From: Pisaster brevispinus | Lineage: Eukaryota > Echinodermata > Asteroidea > Forcipulatida > Asteriidae | Direction of reading: 5' to 3' | NCBI GenBank assembly: GCA_023634235.1 | Contig: JAMKCF010000154.1 | Coordinates: 1 to 64,000, forward strand | DNA length: 64,000 bases | Shown: positions 57,918 to 64,000 of the stretch, piece by piece | How the letters are laid out: every line of letters starts with the position of its first letter | Numbering within the stretch: position 1 is the stretch's first letter | Notes under the pieces: model-generated | Databases searched by the model: none | What the model was told of the DNA's origin: nothing | What the model saw: the letters and a program-made list of their open reading frames with translations, nothing else | Program-made: the position numbers and the translations under genes

Positions 57918-59915
57918 GTAAGAAGATTGTTGCGATGGAGCCCTGTTTTTAGTACAAGGCAACGAGTGACAACAATTAGTTGCGATGGATACGCAATAGA
58001 ACCTTGTTATTGATAGTCGAATCTTTCGTAAACAGGAATTGATGACCAGGGGTTATTACATGTAGGTCAGAGGGAATGGTCCAATGCAATGTATATCAGC
58101 CCATCCCAGTGCCTTTGAATGAGGCGCTGGGATTAAAAGCAAACTTATGCACAACATACACGCATTAGACCCCACCCATCATGTGATCATAGCCACTGCC
58201 CAACAACCCTACTCATGTGGGCAATGCCAATTGACCCAATTTGCCTGACATCATCACACGACAAATTTTGATCACACCATTCTGCATGTTCTGGGAGTTA
58301 CATGCAGATTCATGTGGGCAACAGTAAGTACGCATGCATGCAATTTGATTCCCGAAATGGCAGACCATGGGCAGGACTGTAGCAACATGTGACATCAATA
58401 CAAGGGGTCAGTAGGTAACAAGTGTGCTCTGGTTTTCAAAGCAAGGACGGTCCACACCTCACACAACATCCACAAATGCATGATGCAGCAAAAAACCAGC
58501 AAATCAAATGACTGCCACTTGTTTACATTTTGTATTAGGATTCATAATTGACAGACTTTTCAAACTTTTTGGTTACGTGCATTCGAGTTTGTGATTCAGA
58601 CATCAGTGCATCAGGGTTGGCGTTTTAACACTTTAACTTTTAAGATTAAATTAGCCTGAAGAAAGTGTGTAACTGCACAACAAACTGAGTAGACATTAGC
58701 TAGTAAACATCACAATGATTAGGCTATACACAGATTTGGCTATAGTTTGTCAAAAGTCTCTTTTTGTTTTATGACAACTTGTCCGACCAACATGCACAAA
58801 ACACAAACCAGACTTTATGAGATATAAGAAGGCAATTCTCAAAAAGAATAACACAAGGTTCGTATTGACAACTGAAAAGGAAAATATTTAATAGTTTGGT
58901 TACAACTATTGTAGTAGCTCCCCGGCAAGTTAAAAAGTGATTAATTGGTAGCCCACAGCAGTTTTTACTTTGACAGTGTTTGTGAGCTATAAGGGCTTGT
59001 TGTTTACTTCATCAGAATGCAAATAAATGAGAGGGTCTCAGCTCATAAAAATAATGTTTATGTTTCGCAAATCAGAAAGATTCCATTGACATTGATTTAT
59101 AGTTTGTGCACATTTTTAATAATTGAGCTGGATTCTCACTGACTGGCCATTCCACATATCCTGTTTTTCTCACACACAACCCCCCCCCCCTAAAAGAAAA
59201 AACAATTAAAAAAAGAAAAATAAACAAACAATCTGTTAAAAAACAAAAAACAAAAACAAAACAAAAGTCAGCCAAAACAACTAGTCAGACTGCAGAATGG
59301 TTATCTGTTATTCAAATGAATGCCTTGGTTCATTACCAGATATATTTATGCATTATTTCTTTAGATTCCACATGGATGTATTGATGGCACACTTGGTTAA
59401 ATTCTGGACCAGCGGGCTGCCATTTTGGAAGTCAAATTGAATTTGAAGATATGGTGCGTGTCTCACCTTGGGCATGTTGCCTAAAAAGCACACTGGGCAA
59501 TGTTACCACCAAAATGGTATTTAAACCAAAATGTTTGTGGGTGATTACATGTGACTTGGATCATAAGTGTATTTTGTTTTCGTGTGTGTCATTGTTAAAA
59601 ATAGATTTGTTTTGAAAGTGTTTTAGATCAGGCGCACATCTAGGAGTACTGTACAATGTCCATTGAAAGCAGTGAATCAGGCAGGACAACCTGTTTCCAA
59701 AAATAGATTGGCAATGCTAGAAACTGCACGTAGGCACCCTCTCAAAGTTGTATGTCACTACACAGTGAGGTCAAGGGTTAATATGTTATTGCTCTGTGGT
59801 GAAAACAAAGATCTGATAAGTATGAGGTTGCCACTGTCTCTGCCAGGGAAAGCATTAATGTTGGGGGGGTACTTGTGCTGACTTGTATCTGTTCTGTCTC
59901 AGCTTTGTTGTGCAG

Positions 59916-59917
<2 letters not shown>

Positions 59918-59950
<33 letters not shown>
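59918..59950. repeat. Poly(T) run, 33 bases
   Basis: Uninterrupted T run. It could be a minus-strand poly(A) tail of a short retrocopy, but the sequence to its right is not recognised. Confidence 0.9.
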
Positions 59951-59951
<1 letters not shown>

Positions 59952-60574
59952 AAAATGTGTTGAAGGAATTCTGGCATGTTTTAAACTCATTGAGTAATGA
60001 ATGTCCACTGTCTGTAAACATGTTGTTTGAAAATGTGCCAGTAGTTGGAAATCCATGTTGCAATGTAAACATTAGAGCATACTGCACTGTGTAATAAACA
60101 ACGAAGCACACTTTGTTTAGGTGTACATTATGCAGTCACAAGTAGTCGTTAATGTTGTAGGTCAACTTAAAGCTGGGTTGTATTTCTATTTTCGTTGTAT
60201 GTACACTTCTGTGGTTTGTTGCAAGTTGTGTCGCCAGATAATCCATTTTATTTCATGTGCCCTGTACCAGTGTTTTCTGCCATTAAGGGGTGTAGTTATG
60301 CTCACGCACATGTAGCGCGCAGGCTTTAACTCCCGGATGGCGCTTTGTAATTGGTCGGAGATGTGTAAAAAATTATGTATAAAAAAATAATGCTGGCATG
60401 GCTGGGCGTAATGTACATGTATGGAATAATGCCACATATGGTTGTCGCTTGGATTCGTTTATTATGACCCAATTCACCTAAATCATTAACACAATAAACC
60501 TTGGTTGTCTGATTTTGGGAGTCAGTCAAGACTCTCACCAAATCTTTGCTCAGATACAATTTGACTCCTTGATA

Positions 60575-60708
60575 GACCGTGCAAGTCTCGTGTGTATTCA
60601 AACATTTGTGGGTTTAGTCCCACGTACATGGCTATAACACATAAAGGAAAGAAACTCACGCACTTTAAAGGGTTCCAATGTTCGATTACGTGCGAGACTT
60701 GCACAGTC
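60575..60708. mobile_element. Small MITE with GACTGTGCAAGTCT ends and TA flanks
   Basis: The left end GACCGTGCAAGTCTCGTG and right end CGTGCGAGACTTGCACAGTC pair as inverted repeats, with TA on both sides (60573-60574 and 60709-60710), as in Tc1/mariner-type insertion. 134 bases, non-coding. Diverged relatives are at 56003-56140 and 63765-63830. Confidence 0.75.
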
Positions 60709-60834
60709 TAGTGCCAGACCTTTTGGCAGACAGTAGCTATGTGTGATGTCAGTGCAAGAGGTCAATAAAGTAGGAATCAAAGAAACTTGATAAACTAATT
60801 CTTTTTTGTTTACTAAAAACTGGCACAATAAAGT

Positions 60835-61349
60835 ACAGGGCTCGAATTTCTGGCGAAAAATTCCTCCAGACCGCAGGGCTTGAAGTGCTAAATTTTTACT
60901 GGACCTGAAACAAGAAAAGACTTTAAAAGACCAAGAATCAAAATGATAACACAGTTTAAACATATGAACTGTTTGGACAAGCACGTACCTGTAAAGAACA
61001 TTTGTCCCATTTTTGTTATGTGTAAGGGCGTGTCCCAATTGATGGTTTCCGCAGTGGCTACAGCTGGAACTCCAAAGAGTCATACTCTCCAACATTGTTG
61101 TTGCAGCCACCGGCCATAGCCGTAGCCAAAGTCGCTTTATTCGGACTCAGCCTAAGTTAACATCGATACTGAACAGAATAAACAAAAGTATCAGACTTAA
61201 AGTCAACATTGAACATCTTCTTCTTTTTTTATGAAGATATTGAGCTGAAAAACACAAGACTGTCGGACTTGTCAAGTCGTGAGCTTACTGGCCCAATGCT
61301 ACAATCACTGGCCTCGTGCCTGCTGTCCAGTGTAAATTTTGATCCCTGT
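60835..61349. mobile_element. Element with ACAGGG(C/A)TC ends
   Basis: Starts ACAGGGCTCGAATTTCTGG and ends AAATTTTGATCCCTGT, short inverted termini. The inside matches the block at 31021-31300 (GACCGCAGGGCTTGAAG, ACAAGCACGTACCTG, GCTGAAAAACACAAGACTG). No coding frame of note. Confidence 0.6.
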
Positions 61350-62239
61350 CGTCTTCAAGTTGTTCATTTTTCAAATTATTATGTTGCAATGAACACACTC
61401 ACCAGGCTGAACAACTCCTCAATTTATCTGTTTGATACATTACCTACATGTCATTATTATCTTTAATTCATATATACTGAGGACAGTTTATCCATTCCAA
61501 CTAGTTGAAAGGAAATCCAGTGGCCATGTTTAAACATGCAAAATAAACACGGTGATGAGTGTTTGAACACGGCCTGAGGAAATTGAGTCAAAAGAGGGCT
61601 CTATCAGATGATTGCGGGAATCGCTCAAATTTCACGGCCCAATTTAACATGTTTAAGTTGGTAGGTTGCATGCATTGTATTTGGCTCGCCCAATTTTGAA
61701 TCTTGTACATGTACATGTTATGTGATAGTTTGAAACTCAAGCGTGACAGTTTGAAACTTGCGTGAGGAGCTCTTTAGTGCACAACTTATTTAGCGTAGCT
61801 GCGAAGTGTCCCAATCATCCTATATTTATCAATATAGGACTCGTATATAAAATTTTGGAGTGTCCGGAACAGTATGACGTGTGATATACCTGATGCGTGT
61901 TTAACCAATCAAATGAGAAGGATCTATAAGTGCGGTAATATGAAAATATTTAGTTTTTGTAATAGAAAAAATGCATGCAAGTTTCTTTAATAAACAGATG
62001 GTCCCTTAACAGATGGTTGCAATTACTGGCTAGGGATTGTGATGAACTCATTATATGCATGAATTAAATTGTTAGTGTTTCCAAACTACGTGTATTAGAA
62101 CATCTATGAACTGAATTTGCACGATTAAAATGAGCTGGGATGATGGTTGTCTTTACTCAAGGCCTGATGCTTTTGCCTCTGTGCCCCCATGGGCACATTT
62201 CATAGAAATTTCATAAAAGTACATAATGTAGCTGAACAC

Positions 62240-63010
62240 AAAATTATCATAATAATAATAATACTAACACAGTACTTAAATAGCGCATCACACGAAAGTC
62301 TCAATGTGCTTTACAATAATAAAGGCAAACAAGCATACAGGCAATTTTAAACAAGCAGGTAACTTTTAAGGAGCGATTTAAATACAATTTGAGTGTTTGC
62401 AGTTTTGAGGTGGTCGGGAAGAGAGTTCCAAAGAGAAGGGGATGAATGCTTGAATGACGGATGTCCGTAAGTCTTAGAGCAGCAATGTTAAGCTAGAACA
62501 GAGGGTGCGTGGTGGTTGATACACTTGAATGAGCTCCCAAAGGTATGCTGGCACCGGGCCATGGATGCATTTGTATGTGAGGAGTAGAATCTTGAAAATG
62601 ATGCGCCTAGTGACAGGTAACCAGAATTGGAGTTATATGCGCGCCGGGACGATGAGCGTGAAACAAGTCTGGCGGCAGCATTCTGAATGTGTTGTAGTGT
62701 TGCGGTTTGTGAATCACGGATACAGGGATACAGTGCAGTAGAGTAAAAATCGAGGTGACAAGAGATGAAAGCATGGACCAGTTTCTCTGTCATTTGTGGG
62801 TCAAGCACTTTCCAAATCTTTCCAATCTTGTGAAGAGCAGAAATATTGTTGACATTATTGCAATCGTAGGTTTAGTGTGACAATGGTTCCAAGGTCGTGG
62901 GCGCTAGTGACAAGTTTTCTGCAGGAGTCGCCGATGCAGATACTATGAATTGGAGAATGTTATCTAAGTTTAGAGGTGATATGAATGACTTTCAATTTCA
63001 GCAATATTGC
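62240..63010 (-). pseudogene. L2-like retroposon RT C-terminus and 3' end
   Basis: The minus strand reads LVHAFISCHLDFYSTALYP, LQHIQNAAARLVSRSSSRR, then a deletion joins HITPIL to LPVTRRIIFKILLLTYKCIH with a frameshift, then GPVPAYLWELI. These are standard L2/CR1 landmarks (LxxRLDYCNxLLYGLP, QNAAARL, LPVxxRIxFKILLLTYK). Further down come LELFPDHLKTANTQIVFKSL, a 3' UTR with AAAGCACATTGAGAC, and an (ATT)n tail near 62245. Upstream, frameshifted IGDSCRKLVTSAHDLG fits the preceding RT-thumb region. Dead copy within EGLN1 intron 1, antisense. Confidence 0.85.
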
Positions 63011-63039
63011 TTACCAGGACAGGGTTACCAGCCAAAATA

Positions 63040-63158
63040 CAATTCCACATAGTACTGTATTTGATTGGTTTCCTGCAAATTTTCGCTCATCAGAAAAATG
63101 TTAAGCAAAATGTTCTGCTTTTAAAAGCAGCTCTACAACATTGGGCCCTGGTCATTTC
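63040..63158. mobile_element. hAT-like MITE, fragment 5
   Basis: The right terminus AGCAGCTCTACAACATTGGG followed by CCCTGGTCA is clear. The left portion keeps TTAAGCAAAATG but its end is lost. Confidence 0.6.
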
Positions 63159-63764
63159 CTTGGTGCCTATTGCAATATTTCAGTAGAAACTTAAAATTTC
63201 CTTCTCAGTGTTCTCCAACTTTAAAAATTAAAGGTTGGCAGGGGGGGGGGGCTATGCAAGCGCTAAGCCTAAAGTTACTGCATGGTGTCCGGCCCAGAGG
63301 GCCCGGAAAGATATTGATTGTACTGTACATGCTTTGTGATCATGGTTAATGGTGATGTGCTCTGTGGTGAGTTCTGATGGCCACTTCCTCCTGATTTCTT
63401 TGAGCAAAGGTTTAAAAGTTTGCATTTGAGCCCTGAAATGCATCAGGCCTGTTCCTCACTTGAAATATTTCTGTCAACACTCCTGATGCATTGCAAGGAT
63501 TAGTCATTGGATGTGGAAGGAAGAATTCAAATTCCATGAATGGTTCTGCAATGACCAGTGTCGTAAATTTGTTGGCAGACTGCATCAAATGTTTGGGGAC
63601 TTGATCTCCAAAAATGAAAACCATGTAAAATGCCATTAGCACAGTGTCTTATGAGGAGTCTTTGCTATTTATTTGAAAATTTCAGATTTTTAATCTGAAA
63701 GCTGGCATTCTTCAACTGATAATAAGTCATTGGGAGATGTTCTGAAATACTTTGCAGTCATGAG

Positions 63765-63830
63765 CAGACTGTGCAAGTCTTGTGCATATTCAAACTTCTG
63801 CGACCAAGTTGGTCCCAACCATATTGAGTT
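63765..63830. mobile_element. GACTGTGCAAGTCT-type MITE, partial copy
   Basis: AGACTGTGCAAGTCTTGTGC and ATTCAAACTTCTGCGACCAA match the left side of the element at 60575; no right terminus was found. Confidence 0.55.
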
Positions 63831-63906
63831 TAATTAGGTGTGCTTGATTCTGTTCCTTCAAATACTTTAGTTGAACGCAATTAATGGCTATAAAAATTAT
63901 ATAATA

Positions 63907-63990
63907 TTTATAATAATAATAATAGTGACTTCTTATGTAGCGCTTTTATTCGTCACTCAGTGACGCTCAAGGCACTTCAATTTTAAGTAT
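63907..63990 (-). mobile_element. L2/CR1-like retroposon 3' end
   Basis: An (AAT)n run is followed by TGTAGCGCTTTTATTCG and GACGCTCAAGGCACTT. On the minus strand this is the AAGTGCCTTGAGC ... GCGCTACATAAG plus (ATT)n terminus typical of L2-like elements. The body continues past the window edge. Confidence 0.65.
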
Positions 63991-64000
63991 TTTCCTGCAA

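Larger units (their letters stand above)
55456..64000. other. EGLN1 intron 1 (to the window edge)
   Basis: No downstream EGLN1 exon (AMVACYPG-type block or HxD motif) was found, so the first intron exceeds 8.5 kb. Apart from the mobile elements listed separately, I see AT-rich sequence, GAA/AAG runs near 56902 and 57630, and C-runs near 56883 and 59180. Confidence 0.6.

Noticed and set aside
59918..59950. Poly(T) run as proof of a processed retrocopy
   Set aside because: No gene-like sequence or target duplication was recognised beside it; it may be a simple homopolymer.
55456..64000. Further EGLN1 catalytic exons
   Set aside because: No segment with the ACYPG, HVDNP or HEVxP landmarks was found on the plus strand, so they must lie outside the window.

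Overview
The window is animal nuclear DNA. Genes are split into short exons with GT/AG junctions, introns are long and AT-rich, and most of the sequence is decayed transposons. The gene families and repeats point to a marine invertebrate deuterostome, most likely an echinoderm and possibly a sea star. The main support is ITPK1 and a MYND-containing EGLN/PHD, a GPA2-like hormone exon, abundant L2/CR1-type retroposons, tRNA-derived SINEs and small TTAA, hAT-like and TA-flanked inverted-repeat elements. The assignment is inference, not proof.

Layout. At 1168-1285 (minus) there is a hidden signal-peptide exon ending at a good donor; it resembles the start of glycoprotein hormone alpha-2 (GPA2), with the rest off the left edge. 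At 4.2-5.9 kb a compact promoter-like segment, a 37-codon ORF with an ideal Kozak context and a polyadenylation signal sit in front of a 595-bp tandem repeat. From 6 to 16.4 kb I see only repeats and AT-rich sequence.

From 16.4 to 43.3 kb lies a complete inositol-tetrakisphosphate 1-kinase gene (ITPK1, plus strand). It has ten coding exons joined in phase to give 385 codons, and every catalytic metal ligand is present. Its introns hold SINEs, an hAT transposase end, an antisense retroposon reverse transcriptase, and a plus-strand L2-like element whose endonuclease and reverse-transcriptase pieces are separated by a minus-strand, transposase-like pseudogene.

From 49.06 to 49.91 kb (minus) is an intact 283-codon gene for a putative secretory-pathway membrane protein with one C2H2 finger; I do not recognise its function. 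From 54.44 kb onward is the first coding exon of an EGLN1/PHD2-type HIF prolyl hydroxylase: a MYND finger, a long linker and the start of the dioxygenase domain. The rest of the window is its first intron, and the catalytic exons lie to the right.

The genes do not form an operon-like unit. ITPK1 makes inositol polyphosphates, EGLN1 senses oxygen, and the GPA2-like exon would belong to a secreted hormone. No CRISPR array, rRNA or convincing functional tRNA gene was seen. The most noteworthy items are the GPA2-like exon, the unnamed C2H2 membrane protein, the perfect 85-bp inverted repeat around a SINE core at 50.2 kb, the small ORF unit at 4.2 kb, and the nested transposons in ITPK1 intron 9.
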